Source: Pseudonocardiaceae bacterium (GTDB lineage Bacteria; Actinomycetota; Actinomycetes; Mycobacteriales; Pseudonocardiaceae). Taken from it: a stretch of 64,000 nucleotides of DNA. The position numbers and the translations under genes are program-made. Under the pieces are notes generated by a model that did not search any database, had not been told where the DNA came from, and saw nothing but the letters and a program-made list of their open reading frames with translations. How positions within the stretch are numbered: position 1 is the stretch's first letter; each line of letters begins with the position of its first letter. The stretch is taken from the NCBI GenBank assembly GCA_009379845.1, contig WHSZ01000017.1, forward strand, positions 1-64,000. The letters are read 5' to 3'. Below, in pieces: positions 11,431 to 19,985 of this stretch.

Positions 11431-13153
11431 CCTTGCCCATGCGCCCGCGCGTGCCGTCGTGCCGCGTGGCCCTGGCTCTCCTGGGGGTGACTCCGGCGAC
11501 CGTCAGCCGGGCCAGCCGCGTGATGTGCCGATCGGCGGCCGTACCGTGCAACCTCAGCCACAGCGACTCCAGGTTGACGGGGGTGCTTGTGTGGCGGGAG
11601 ACCACGATGGTCACCACCACGGCCAGTGGTGCGGCCACGACTGTCGGTGTCAGCAGCATCTCGCGCAGCCCCGAATCGTCGGCGAAGGTCCCGGCCGCGA
11701 ACATCGCCATCGCGGCGGCCGCACCCGTGCTCATACCCGCGATGGCTCCCGTGGCCGTGGTGCGCGGCCACCAGATCGCGAGCAGGAACACCGGGGTCAG
11801 GGCCGAACCAGCCAGGGCGAATGCCCACGTCACCATGGTCGCGACCATGGAAGGCAACAGCGCGCCGAGCGAGTCGGGGCGCAAGCTGACCGCGATCACC
11901 GCGGAAAGCAGCGCCACGACGGCGACGGCGATTCGTCCCGCCCACACCGCCTGGCGCTGGGTGGCGCGCGGGTTGAGATGCCGTTCGTATACGTCGTGCC
12001 CCCAGGAGGCGGCCGAGGCGAGTAGCAGACCCGCGATGGTGGACATGACGGCGACCAGTGCGCCGGTCGCGATGAAGCCGAGACCCAGCTCGCCGCCGTA
12101 GATCCGGCCAAGCACGAGCGGGGCGTGCTCGGGCACGCGCAGAACACCGTGCACGGTCAACGCATCCAGCCACGGCAGTTCGTCCGCCGCGTCCGCGATG
12201 ATCGTGCGCGCGGCGGTGCCGAGCAGCACGGCGAGCGTGTAGAACAGGCCGGCCAGGCCGAGTACCCACACCGTCGTCATCCTGGCCGCGGTTCCGGTGG
12301 GGCTGGTGAAGTACCGGTTCATGATATGCGGCAGCCCAGCGGTGCCCATGATCAACGTGATGATCAGCGCGAACTGGCCCAGCCGCCCGTAGCGCGCGCC
12401 CGGCTCGCCGAAGTAGGCGGGGGTCCCGGGCTCGATGCGGTTGGGTTCGGTTGCCGTCCGCCACTGCCCGCCGGCGTGCTCCGGATTGCCGAGCGGTTCG
12501 CGGGTGAGCTCGGCGACCGCATCCGGGTAGTTGAAGCCCGCACCGATCACCGCGATGGTCAGCCAGATGAACGCGGAGAGCAGCAGCAGGAACTGCACCG
12601 CTTGCGTCCACGTCGTGCCGCGCATGCCGCCGAGTGCGACGAGTGCCGTGATGGCGGCGGTTGAGAAGAGCACGCCCGTCGCGTATGGGGAGAGTCCCGC
12701 GATGCCGTGCCCGACTAGCAGTTCCCAAGTGATCCCGCTGCCGACGGCCTGGGGGACGAGGTAGGACAGGATGATCAGCTGGATGACGGTGACGGCGGCG
12801 AGCCGTACCTTCTCTGATTCGAGCCTGCGGCCGAGGAAATCCGGGATGGAGAACTCGCCGAACCGTCGCAGCGGTGCCGCTACGAACAGCAGCACGGGAA
12901 CGAAGCCCGCGGCGAATCCCGTCGCGTACCAGACTCCGTCCAGTCCGGACACGTAGACGGCGGCGGCAACGCCGAGAAACGACGCGGCCGAGAAGTAGTC
13001 GCCACAGATGGCGCATGCGTTCGTGGCCACACCGACACGTTGCCCAGCCAGATAGAAGTCCAATGTGGATGCTGCTCGCGGACGGAGCACGGCTGCGATG
13101 CCGGCCACGATCACCAGCACGGCAACGAGTCCAAGAAGGCTCGCGGTGCTCAC
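11414..13153 (-). CDS. Sodium:solute symporter (acetate/monocarboxylate permease type)
   Basis: This 579-residue protein has about 13 membrane segments. It shows SSSF family features: FYLAGQRVGVATNACAICGDYFSAASFLG near the N-terminus, the PDFLGRRLES region and LPHIMNRYF centrally. Similarity to ActP/MctC-type carriers suggests sodium- or proton-driven uptake of a short monocarboxylate such as acetate, pyruvate or propionate. The exact substrate is inferred. The GTG start overlaps the DUF485 gene stop (GTGA, 13150-13153), and its end overlaps the kinase gene. The order DUF485 - symporter - kinase - regulator indicates one operon with a dedicated sensor. Confidence 0.93.
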   Translation of the reverse strand: MSTASLLGLVAVLVIVAGIAAVLRPRAASTLDFYLAGQRVGVATNACAICGDYFSAASFLGVAAAVYVSGLDGVWYATGFAAGFVPVLLFVAAPLRRFGEFSIPDFLGRRLESEKVRLAAVTVIQLIILSYLVPQAVGSGITWELLVGHGIAGLSPYATGVLFSTAAITALVALGGMRGTTWTQAVQFLLLLSAFIWLTIAVIGAGFNYPDAVAELTREPLGNPEHAGGQWRTATEPNRIEPGTPAYFGEPGARYGRLGQFALIITLIMGTAGLPHIMNRYFTSPTGTAARMTTVWVLGLAGLFYTLAVLLGTAARTIIADAADELPWLDALTVHGVLRVPEHAPLVLGRIYGGELGLGFIATGALVAVMSTIAGLLLASAASWGHDVYERHLNPRATQRQAVWAGRIAVAVVALLSAVIAVSLRPDSLGALLPSMVATMVTWAFALAGSALTPVFLLAIWWPRTTATGAIAGMSTGAAAAMAMFAAGTFADDSGLREMLLTPTVVAAPLAVVVTIVVSRHTSTPVNLESLWLRLHGTAADRHITRLARLTVAGVTPRRARATRHDGTRGRMGKGERHE

Positions 13154-13602
13154 GACTGGTCGCGCTGCCCGTTATCGGGATCGTGACCGGGACCGGGACC
13201 GCCGAGCATGCGCCCCTCGACAGCGTTCGCCAGCGTGGCCGCGGCGATCGCGATGACGAAGAAGAACACGTACAGTCCGACCGCCGCCATCACGAAATTG
13301 GGACTCATGCCTCCGATAAGACGGCCCCGCGACCACCAGTCGAGTGCGAGCGTGAGGCCGGGCACCGCGAGCACTACGACAAGGAAAACCGTGAAGTAGC
13401 CGATGGCGACGCGCCGGAGGGTGCGGCAACTCGCGTCCACCTCGGCGGGGTGGTCGTACTCATCAGCGAAACCATAGGCGGGCTGGTGGCCGGCCTGATC
13501 CGGGCCGTAGCGCGACTCGTCGCGCCCAGCTGGACGACCGCGACCCACCCGGCCAGCCGCGGACCCCGATGCTCCGGCACGGCGTGCGAACACGGTCTGC
13601 AC
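13150..13602 (-). CDS. DUF485 membrane protein, symporter partner
   Basis: The C-terminal half carries a DUF485 domain with two membrane segments (VAIGYFTVFLVVVLAVPGL and FVMAAVGLYVFFFVIAIAAA). DUF485 proteins are the small companions of ActP-type acetate symporters. The N-terminal half is hydrophilic, Arg/Gly-rich and probably cytoplasmic. The chosen start is GTG at 13600-13602. The frame is open further upstream, but that part has shadow-like composition. The stop is fused to the symporter start by a GTGA overlap, so translation is coupled. Confidence 0.8.
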   Translation of the reverse strand: MQTVFARRAGASGSAAGRVGRGRPAGRDESRYGPDQAGHQPAYGFADEYDHPAEVDASCRTLRRVAIGYFTVFLVVVLAVPGLTLALDWWSRGRLIGGMSPNFVMAAVGLYVFFFVIAIAAATLANAVEGRMLGGPGPGHDPDNGQRDQS

Positions 13603-13655
13603 CTTACGCCCGGTGGATCGATCGGAGGAAGGTCGCTGCCCGCGTGGCGCGGTTG

Positions 13656-14129
13656 CTATGCGGCCCGGTGTAGCCGAAGCGCGGCGCGCAGCAGCAGGAC
13701 GCCGCCACCGCCCACCATCACCAGGCCCATACCGGGGAGCAGCTGCCCCCAGCTCCCCGTTGTCGCGCTGAGGTAGCCGATCTGGCCCACCTGCCAGGCC
13801 ACGAGCGCGGCGGCCGCGAGTCCGGGGACGACCGCGTGCATGAGGGCGAGGCGCCGGTACGGCAGCAGGGCGCCCGCGACACCGAGCATCCCCGCGGAAA
13901 GTGTCCACAGGCCCGGTCCCGCCATGCCGGACAGCGATCCCATGGGGGTCGACACCCACGGCAGCAATGAGCCAATGACGGCGAGCAGTCCACCGACGAG
14001 CATGCTCACGGTGCCGACGTGGCGTACCCCGCTCGAGTTGGCCCTGCCGGCTTTTCCTGCCCTGTCAGCGCCAGCCGGACCGCCTTTGCCGGCGGGAGCC
14101 CGACGTGCGGTGGATGTGGCTGAGGTCAT
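13656..14129 (-). CDS. Hypothetical four-helix membrane protein
   Basis: With start ATG at 14127-14129 the product is 157 residues. A 35-residue Ala/Gly/Lys-rich leader is followed by hydrophobic segments (TVSMLVGGLLAVIGSLLPWV, LWTLSAGMLGVAGALLPY, MHAVVPGLAAAALVAWQVG, LPGMGLVMVGGGGVLLLRAA). The LLPW after the first helix is typical of small actinobacterial membrane proteins of unknown function. It lies upstream of the DUF485-symporter genes on the same strand, 53 bases away, and may be the first gene of that operon. I cannot assign a function. Confidence 0.7.
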   Translation of the reverse strand: MTSATSTARRAPAGKGGPAGADRAGKAGRANSSGVRHVGTVSMLVGGLLAVIGSLLPWVSTPMGSLSGMAGPGLWTLSAGMLGVAGALLPYRRLALMHAVVPGLAAAALVAWQVGQIGYLSATTGSWGQLLPGMGLVMVGGGGVLLLRAALRLHRAA

Positions 14130-14419
14130 GGCGGCTGAATCTACGGCCGCCACGGCACCGAACTCCAGACCCGCGCGGACCAGAGGCATGGATGGGTTGG
14201 CGAGCGGTGAGCCGGCCGTCGCGAGCGGCCCGCACGGCGGGTCCGGTACCGCTCAGCACCGGAACAAGGACCGCTGGCGATCCGGTATGTGCCGCTGGCG
14301 AGCCGGGACTTGCCCTGCCGACAGAGGTGGTGGGCACTCTGTGACGTCGCCGCACAGCCGGGTGCCGCGGCCTCTCGCGTACGCCCGCAAACGGGGCCGA
14401 GCTCGAAAGGAGCGCGGAC

Positions 14420-14731
14420 GTGACCGAAGAATCTCCCGATACGCAACCGCAGTCCCACGAGCAGTGGAGACGAGATTACTGGCGCGGCAATCTGCGCCTG
14501 ATGGTCGTGCTGTTGACCATCTGGTTCGTGGTGTCTTTCGGTTTCGGGATCCTGCTCGCGGAGCCGCTCAACGCGATTACCGTGTTCGGTTTCCCGCTCG
14601 GATTCTGGTTCGCCCAGCAGGGTTCGATCTACGTGTTCCTGGTGCTGATCCTCGTCTACGCCATCCGGATGGATCGGTTGGACGACAAGTTCGGGGTCAG
14701 TGAGCGCGACGAGAACGGGGACCGGCTATGA
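14420..14731 (+). CDS. DUF4212 small symporter subunit
   Basis: This 103-residue protein has two membrane segments (LMVVLLTIWFVVSFGFGILL and SIYVFLVLILVYAIRM). The YWRGNLRLM entry and GFPLGFWFAQQGS between the helices are diagnostic of DUF4212, the small subunit of VC_2705-type sodium/solute symporters. The GTG start at 14420 follows AAAGGAG. The stop overlaps the large-subunit start (ATGA, 14728-14731). It is transcribed away from the first symporter operon across a 290-base gap. Confidence 0.92.
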   Translation: MTEESPDTQPQSHEQWRRDYWRGNLRLMVVLLTIWFVVSFGFGILLAEPLNAITVFGFPLGFWFAQQGSIYVFLVLILVYAIRMDRLDDKFGVSERDENGDRL

Positions 14732-16410
14732 GCGAGATCCAGCTGTGGACCACGATCTTCATCGTCCTGACCTTCGCGCTCTACATCGTTATCGCGTGGC
14801 GCAGCAGGGTGAGCGAGACGGAAGGTTTCTACGTCGCGGGGCACGGCATCCCGACGGTCGCCAACGGCGCGGCAGTCGCCGCGGACTGGATGTCGGCTGC
14901 TTCGTTCATCTCGATGGCGGGCCTGGTGGCTTTCCTCGGCTCGGACGGCTCGATCTACCTCATGGGGTGGACCGGCGGGTTCGTACTGCTCGCCATGCTG
15001 ATCGCGCCGTACCTGCGAAAATGGGGCAAGTTCACGGTTCCGGAGTTCGTGGGTGATCGTTACTCGGAGGCCGTGCGCACGATCGCCGCAGCGGCGGCGA
15101 TCATCATCTCGTTCACCTACGTGGTCGGGCAGATGAACGGCGGCGGCATCGTGTTCAGCCGCTTCCTCGGCCTGGACATCACCGGCGGCGTCCTGGTGGC
15201 CGCGGCGGTCATCTTCATCTACTCGGTGCTCGGCGGGATGAAGGGCATTACCTGGACCCAGGTCGCCCAGTACACCGTGTTGATCATCGCCTACCTGATC
15301 CCCGCGGTGGCGGTGGCGCAGCTGATCACCGGTTTCCCGATCCCGCAACTGTCATTCGGGCAGATTCTCGGTGAGCTCAATTCGGTGGGCGCGCAGATGG
15401 GCCTGAACGAGTACACCCAGGCGTTCACCGAGCGCCCGATGGTGGACGTTTTCCTTGTGGCGCTCACCCTCATGATCGGTACGGCGGGGCTTCCGCACGT
15501 CATCATCCGCTTCTACACGACGAAGACCGTGCGTGGTGCCCGGTACTCCGCGTTCTGGGCACTGTTCTTCATCGCCTTGCTTTACACGACCGCACCGGCC
15601 GTCGGCGCGTTCACGAAGCTCAACCTGATGGAGGGCGTGCGCGGTAGGGCGGTCGATCAGTTGCCCGACTGGGTGCAGAACTGGGCGAATACCGGCCTGG
15701 TGGAAGTCGCCCCGGGAGTGGAGCGGATCGGTTCGATCTCCAACGACGCGGAAGCGGGCGCGGACCTGACCATCAACAACGACATTCTGGTGCTGGCCTC
15801 CCCGGAGATCGCGGGGCTGCCCGCACCGATCATCGGGCTGGTAGCCGCCGGCGGTATGGCTGCCGCACTGTCCACGGCAGCAGGACTGTTGCTGGTGATC
15901 TCCTCCTCGGTGTCGCACGACTTCTACTTCCGGCGTATCCGCAAGTCCGCCTCGGACCGCGAGCGGTTGCTCGTCGGCCGGATCGCGATGGGCGGTGCCG
16001 TGATCGTCGCCGTGATCGCCGGGATCAACCCGCCCGCGTTTGTCGCCCAGGTGGTGGCCTTCGCGTTCGGACTGGCCGCATCGAGCTTCTTCCCGGCCAT
16101 CGTGCTCGGGATCTTCTGGAAGCGGTGTAACGCCATTGGTGCGGCATCCGGCATCGTCGCGGGGCTGGCGCTGACCATCACGTACATGCTGTACACGCTG
16201 GATGTGTTCGGTCTGCAGGAGCACGACCACATCCTTGACATCAGCCCCGAGGCGATCGGTGCGATCGGCGCGCTGGTCAACTTTGTCGTCGCGATCGTCG
16301 TGTCGAAGCTGACAGCGCCGCCCCCGGTGCACCTTTCCGAGATGGTGGAGAACCTGCGCTATCCCGGCAAGCGGGGACAAAAGCCGGCCGCGACCCCAGA
16401 AGGAGGCTGA
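14728..16410 (+). CDS. VC_2705-type sodium/solute symporter, large subunit
   Basis: This 560-residue, about 13-helix transporter has the SSSF hallmarks EGFYVAGHGIPTVANGAAVAADWMSAASF, RKWGKFTVPEFVGDRYS in the first third, and GTAGLPHVIIRFYTTKTV in the centre. A periplasmic insertion around residues 295-350 (ISNDAEAGADLTINNDILV) is typical of this subfamily. Pairing with DUF4212 supports a monocarboxylate carrier (acetate, lactate or pyruvate class). Two paralogous symporters in one locus with a LytS/LytR pair suggests that carboxylate sensing controls both, which is inference. A strong hairpin 78 bases downstream ends the unit. Confidence 0.93.
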   Translation: MSEIQLWTTIFIVLTFALYIVIAWRSRVSETEGFYVAGHGIPTVANGAAVAADWMSAASFISMAGLVAFLGSDGSIYLMGWTGGFVLLAMLIAPYLRKWGKFTVPEFVGDRYSEAVRTIAAAAAIIISFTYVVGQMNGGGIVFSRFLGLDITGGVLVAAAVIFIYSVLGGMKGITWTQVAQYTVLIIAYLIPAVAVAQLITGFPIPQLSFGQILGELNSVGAQMGLNEYTQAFTERPMVDVFLVALTLMIGTAGLPHVIIRFYTTKTVRGARYSAFWALFFIALLYTTAPAVGAFTKLNLMEGVRGRAVDQLPDWVQNWANTGLVEVAPGVERIGSISNDAEAGADLTINNDILVLASPEIAGLPAPIIGLVAAGGMAAALSTAAGLLLVISSSVSHDFYFRRIRKSASDRERLLVGRIAMGGAVIVAVIAGINPPAFVAQVVAFAFGLAASSFFPAIVLGIFWKRCNAIGAASGIVAGLALTITYMLYTLDVFGLQEHDHILDISPEAIGAIGALVNFVVAIVVSKLTAPPPVHLSEMVENLRYPGKRGQKPAATPEGG

Positions 16411-16487
16411 CCGCGGGGACACCGCCGGGGCCGCTCGACGGGGCACACCGAGGCACTCGTCATCGCGGCAAACCTAGGCGCTCACTA

Positions 16488-16525
16488 CGAACGTGCGCGA
16501 GCCCACGCCGGCTCGCGCACGTTCG
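16488..16525 (+). terminator. Perfect 16-bp hairpin terminator
   Basis: CGAACGTGCGCGAGCC at 16488-16503 and GGCTCGCGCACGTTCG at 16510-16525 are exact reverse complements with a 6-base loop (CACGCC). It follows the symporter stop by 78 bases. No U-tract is present, consistent with actinobacterial hairpin terminators. Confidence 0.75.
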
Positions 16526-16579
16526 ATCATCTGGGCCAGCGCGCCACAGCGGTCGAGCACTTGCCCGTATACTTGGCCT

Positions 16580-16939
16580 ATGCGCAGCACTGCCGCCACC
16601 GTTGACGAGTATCTCGATACCGTGCCGGCTGACAGGCGGGCCGTGCTTGCACAGCTCCGCCAACTGTGCCTGGAGTACCTAACCGGTTATGACGAGGCCA
16701 TGACCTACGGTATGCCTGGGTATTCGCGCAATGGCACGCTGGAAGTCGGTTTCAACAGTCAGAAGCATTACGTGTCGCTTTACATACTGAACAAGGATGT
16801 GCTGGACAAGCACCGCCAGCGGTTCACCGACGCAGGCAAAGGTTGCATCCGGTACAAGAAACCGGAAGACATCGACTTCAGCGTGGTTGTGCGGATTCTC
16901 AGGGACACGGTCACTTCCGACGCCACGATGTGCCCGTAG
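16580..16939 (+). CDS. DUF1801 domain protein
   Basis: This 119-residue protein begins MRSTAATVDEYLDTVPADRR and contains the DUF1801/YdhG core: EAMTYGMPGYSRNG, SQKHYVSLYILNKDV and a late GKGCIRYKKPEDIDFSVV. The fold is related to small frataxin-like or YdhG proteins; no enzyme activity is established. There is no ribosome site. A TATACT at 16568-16573 ends 6 bases before the ATG, so the mRNA may be leaderless. It stands alone between the symporter terminator and the VOC gene. Confidence 0.85.
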   Translation: MRSTAATVDEYLDTVPADRRAVLAQLRQLCLEYLTGYDEAMTYGMPGYSRNGTLEVGFNSQKHYVSLYILNKDVLDKHRQRFTDAGKGCIRYKKPEDIDFSVVVRILRDTVTSDATMCP

Positions 16940-17059
16940 GCCGACGAACATTTGACCGAAGTTGTCGCCGTGCAACCTGCCCTGCGGGTGCGTGCACGGC
17001 CCAGCCGTTACGCAAATCGGATCCGGGTGGTTTGGCTCCACGCGATGAGTTCTGCTGTT

Positions 17060-17089
17060 CAAGTCGGTCTACCCTCAAAGACCGACTTG
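17060..17089 (+). promoter_or_regulatory. Perfect 11-bp inverted repeat upstream of VOC gene
   Basis: CAAGTCGGTCT at 17060-17070 and AGACCGACTTG at 17079-17089 are exact reverse complements with an 8-base spacer. The repeat ends 16 bases before the VOC start codon and 120 bases after the DUF1801 stop. It could be a repressor operator or an attenuator hairpin over the VOC start. No T-tract follows. Confidence 0.5.
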
Positions 17090-17105
17090 GAAGGATGAGC
17101 CAACG

Positions 17106-17480
17106 GTGACTAGCAAGAACAGCGTGCAGGTCCGCATGTACTCCTTCGACTGCCGCGATGCGGCGGCCTTGGCGGGTTTCTGGTCGGGGGTGCTCATGCG
17201 CCCCGTCGATGACGGTGCGACGCAAGCCTTCGCGACGGTTGGCTTCGATGGGGACGGCCCGACCTGGATGTTTCACCAGCCCAAAGGCGAACTCCCGGCC
17301 GGGCGGAACCGCCTGATGCTCGACCTTGGCGGTGAGGCCGACTGGTCTGAGCAAGCGGATCGCGTCGAGGCGCTCGGCGCGGAACGAATCAGCGACAACG
17401 AACAGGGCGGCACCAGGTGGGTGGAGTTTCGCGATCCGGAGGGCAACACGTTCCGGATCTTTGCCCCGCGGCCCGAGTAG
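17106..17480 (+). CDS. VOC-fold (glyoxalase-like) protein
   Basis: This 124-residue single-module protein of the vicinal-oxygen-chelate superfamily starts with GTG 17106 behind GGAAGGATGAGCCAACG. The motifs are VRMYSFDCRDAAALAGFWSG at the N-terminus, WMFHQPKGELPAGRNRLMLDL in the middle, and WVEFRDPEGNTFRIF at the C-terminus. The last is the usual end of glyoxalase/bleomycin-resistance-like domains. These proteins act as dimers on small hydrophobic or chelating ligands. The function here is undefined: metal-dependent enzyme or ligand binder. It converges on the CocE-type gene. Confidence 0.85.
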   Translation: MTSKNSVQVRMYSFDCRDAAALAGFWSGVLMRPVDDGATQAFATVGFDGDGPTWMFHQPKGELPAGRNRLMLDLGGEADWSEQADRVEALGAERISDNEQGGTRWVEFRDPEGNTFRIFAPRPE

Positions 17481-17552
17481 CCGCCCGAGGGTGCCGCGTT
17501 GCGGGGATGTTGGACTTGAGGTGGCGTGGACGGCGCGGACCTCGCCGCCAGC

Positions 17553-19262
17553 TCAACCGCGACGTGGTGACGACGGTAGTGCGCCCGTACGGCTCGGCGC
17601 CGGGGGAGCGGCCTGAGCAAGGCTGAGGTAGCTGTCGTATTCACCTCCCGAGAAAATGGTCCAGTTCCCCTCGTTGCGAAGGTCCTCGTGTCTGATCACC
17701 GGCGAGGCCGGATCCACGGAACGAGACACGAAGTCCCGGCCCAGGACCGTGACGGTCAGCCGTTCGCCGGCGTGGAACACGGTCCCCGACGGCCACAGTT
17801 CGATGTCCAGCGGCACCGGCTTGCCCGCGACGATTGATTCCTCCCGCTCGTGCATGTGCACCGGGCGCAGTTCCGTCGACGCTTGCTCGTCGAGCGCCCG
17901 GTGGCTGGCGCGCAGCCAGCCCAGTGCGACCGGCCCGTCGTCGAATAAAGCGTTGAACGGGAAGCCCACCTCGGTGCCGGCGCGGTCGAACTTCCGCACG
18001 GCCACGAACACGTCCGCATCGGTGCCGTGCTCTACTGCCAGCCACAGCCGCAGCCTCATCGGGCCGACGACCGTGGTGTCCTCGGAGAAGGTGAACGCGG
18101 CGTCGAACTGTTCCGTGCGCGGGTCGAAGGTCCTGCCGGACCGCTCCTCGGGTGATGCCACGGCAAGGCAGTCGCGTCCGACACCGAGATACAGACGGGT
18201 GGCCCAGGTCAGCGGCACCGGCCACGGCAGATCGCCTCGCACGTGGGAGATGCCGGGCCGGTCACGGATCTCCATCCGCACCCGCGGCCACGACTGGAGC
18301 CCGCTGTCCTGGTCCAGCAGGAAGTGATCGAAGAACGCCCGCTGCCGTGCCACGCTCTCCGGAAGGTAGAAGTAGCGCCACTTCTTCTGCCCGTGTACTT
18401 CCAGCCACTTCTGCTCCGACGACATCAGCTCGAAGGCGTCCAGGGTGCCCCGGGAGTGCAGACCGTGATCGCTCCAGCTGGCCACCACGTAGGCCGGAAC
18501 CGTGATGCGGCTCAGCTCCCCGTACTTGTGCCGGTAGTAGTCATGCATCAACGGGTGGGCCTTGATGTTGGCGTAGGTGTCCTCGGTGCGGTACAGCGAG
18601 TAGCTGACGTTGCGGGAGGCGCGCGGGAGAAAGCCCGTTTCCGGGATCCCCCCGTGGTAGGCGAATTCCCGGTACCAGTCGGCGAAGCACTCCCACGGGC
18701 TGATGGCCTTCAGCGACGGCGGATTCGTGCTCGCGGCGATGTACTGGATGCCGGCCAGATAGGAGACGCCGAGCATGCCAACCCGGCCGTTGCACCAGTC
18801 CGCCGCGCCGAGCCATTCGATCGTGTCGTAGACGTCCTCGGCCTCCTGCGGTCCATTGTGGAAGAACGTGCCTTCGGACAGCCACAGTCCTCGCGGGTCC
18901 GCGTAGGCGACCGCGTAGCCGTGGCCGCACCAGTAGACCGGGTCGGGCGCTTCGAACCCGGTCAGCTCGGAAATCCAGCCCTCCTCGACTTCCGCGGCGG
19001 GCCAGAGCCGGCTGGACTGGTGGTGCTTTCCGTACGGTCCCCACGCCAGCAGCACCGGCAGCTTCGTGGCCGCCTGTCGTGGCCGGTAGATATCCAGATA
19101 GATCGCGGTGCCGTCCCGTAACCGTACGGGGGCGTTGCGCTCCACGCTGAGCCCGTGGGATTCGAACCGCACCTGGCCGATCGGGGGCAGCGGCGGCTTC
19201 CCGGCCGCCGTGGTGGGATCGACGCCTTCGCGGGTGATGATGTCATATCCGGGGCGTGGCAT
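17553..19262 (-). CDS. CocE/NonD-family alpha/beta hydrolase
   Basis: This 569-residue serine hydrolase acts on ester or amide (X-Pro dipeptidyl-like) bonds. The start is ATG 19260-19262, just 1 base after the previous stop; the longer frame adds 48 shadow-like residues. The N-terminal part has RLRDGTAIYLDIYRP. The nucleophile elbow is GMLGVSYLAGIQ with Ser167. The acidic residue is in ASWSDHGLHSRG, and a C-terminal jelly-roll lies after about residue 330 (TWATRLYLGVG, MRLRLWLAVEHGTDADVFV). There is no signal peptide, so it is cytoplasmic. As the last gene of the transporter operon it likely hydrolyses the imported compound. Confidence 0.9.
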   Translation of the reverse strand: MPRPGYDIITREGVDPTTAAGKPPLPPIGQVRFESHGLSVERNAPVRLRDGTAIYLDIYRPRQAATKLPVLLAWGPYGKHHQSSRLWPAAEVEEGWISELTGFEAPDPVYWCGHGYAVAYADPRGLWLSEGTFFHNGPQEAEDVYDTIEWLGAADWCNGRVGMLGVSYLAGIQYIAASTNPPSLKAISPWECFADWYREFAYHGGIPETGFLPRASRNVSYSLYRTEDTYANIKAHPLMHDYYRHKYGELSRITVPAYVVASWSDHGLHSRGTLDAFELMSSEQKWLEVHGQKKWRYFYLPESVARQRAFFDHFLLDQDSGLQSWPRVRMEIRDRPGISHVRGDLPWPVPLTWATRLYLGVGRDCLAVASPEERSGRTFDPRTEQFDAAFTFSEDTTVVGPMRLRLWLAVEHGTDADVFVAVRKFDRAGTEVGFPFNALFDDGPVALGWLRASHRALDEQASTELRPVHMHEREESIVAGKPVPLDIELWPSGTVFHAGERLTVTVLGRDFVSRSVDPASPVIRHEDLRNEGNWTIFSGGEYDSYLSLAQAAPPAPSRTGALPSSPRRG

Positions 19263-19263
19263 G

Positions 19264-19953
19264 TCAGATCGCGATGGGTTCGCCGGTGACCGGGTGCGGG
19301 TAGTGGAACGGGAGCGTGTCGGTCTCGGGCCAGGTATGGAACTCGGGATCGTACTCGTCCGGTCCGACCGGGTTCTCGGGAAACAGTCTCGTATCCATAC
19401 CGGCATGCCGCTCCTGGTCCTTCCAGCCCTTCACGAAATCGGCCAGCCACGCCACCTGGTAGCGAACCTTGAGGAAACGCCAGATCCCGTCGATCTTGAT
19501 GTACTCGTTCTCGTACACCCCGGCTTCCCACCACTGCTGCAACGGCCAGTTCGGCTTGGGGTCCACCGAGTTGTGGACCGCGCCCTGCTGGAAGTTGCGG
19601 AAGCGACCCTTCGCTCGCTGACCGTCGGGTGCGATCGTGACGACGCCTTGTAGTTGAATGTGATCGACGAACTGACCGGGTACCGGGCCGTTGCCCCCGT
19701 TGGCGAACTTGGGCCGCAGGCGGCAGTCGAGCAGGCGCGTGACACCCGCGATGCCCTTGTACTTGCCGCCCAGGAAGCGCATCTCGGTCTCGGGGTGATC
19801 GGCGAAGAGCTGGATGATCTCGGTGAGGTAGTACTTGTCCAGCAGGTACCCGTACTTGAACTGGAGCGACTGGACTTTTTCCTTGTCCTCCAGTACCTCC
19901 AGCCGGTTCGCCAACGTACTCAAGGTCGTGGTCTCGTGCTTGGTCGTGTCCAT
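19264..19953 (-). CDS. SnoaL/NTF2-like protein (large form)
   Basis: The product is 229 residues from ATG 19951-19953, which has GGGAAAGGAAAAC in front. An N-terminal helix (LANRLEVLEDKEKVQSLQFK) and KYGYLLDKYYLTEIIQLFADHPETEMRF identify a SnoaL_4/NTF2-type fold of the kind found next to aromatic or steroid catabolic genes. The C-terminal third (FHTWPETDTLPFHYPHPVTG) is an extension beyond the basic fold. The family includes dehydratases and isomerases, but no catalytic residues can be fixed from sequence alone. It lies between the ABC ATPase gene (33 bases) and the CocE hydrolase gene (1 base). Confidence 0.8.
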   Translation of the reverse strand: MDTTKHETTTLSTLANRLEVLEDKEKVQSLQFKYGYLLDKYYLTEIIQLFADHPETEMRFLGGKYKGIAGVTRLLDCRLRPKFANGGNGPVPGQFVDHIQLQGVVTIAPDGQRAKGRFRNFQQGAVHNSVDPKPNWPLQQWWEAGVYENEYIKIDGIWRFLKVRYQVAWLADFVKGWKDQERHAGMDTRLFPENPVGPDEYDPEFHTWPETDTLPFHYPHPVTGEPIAI

Positions 19954-19985
19954 GTTTTCCTTTCCCTGTTGGCTCACGCTGCCCG

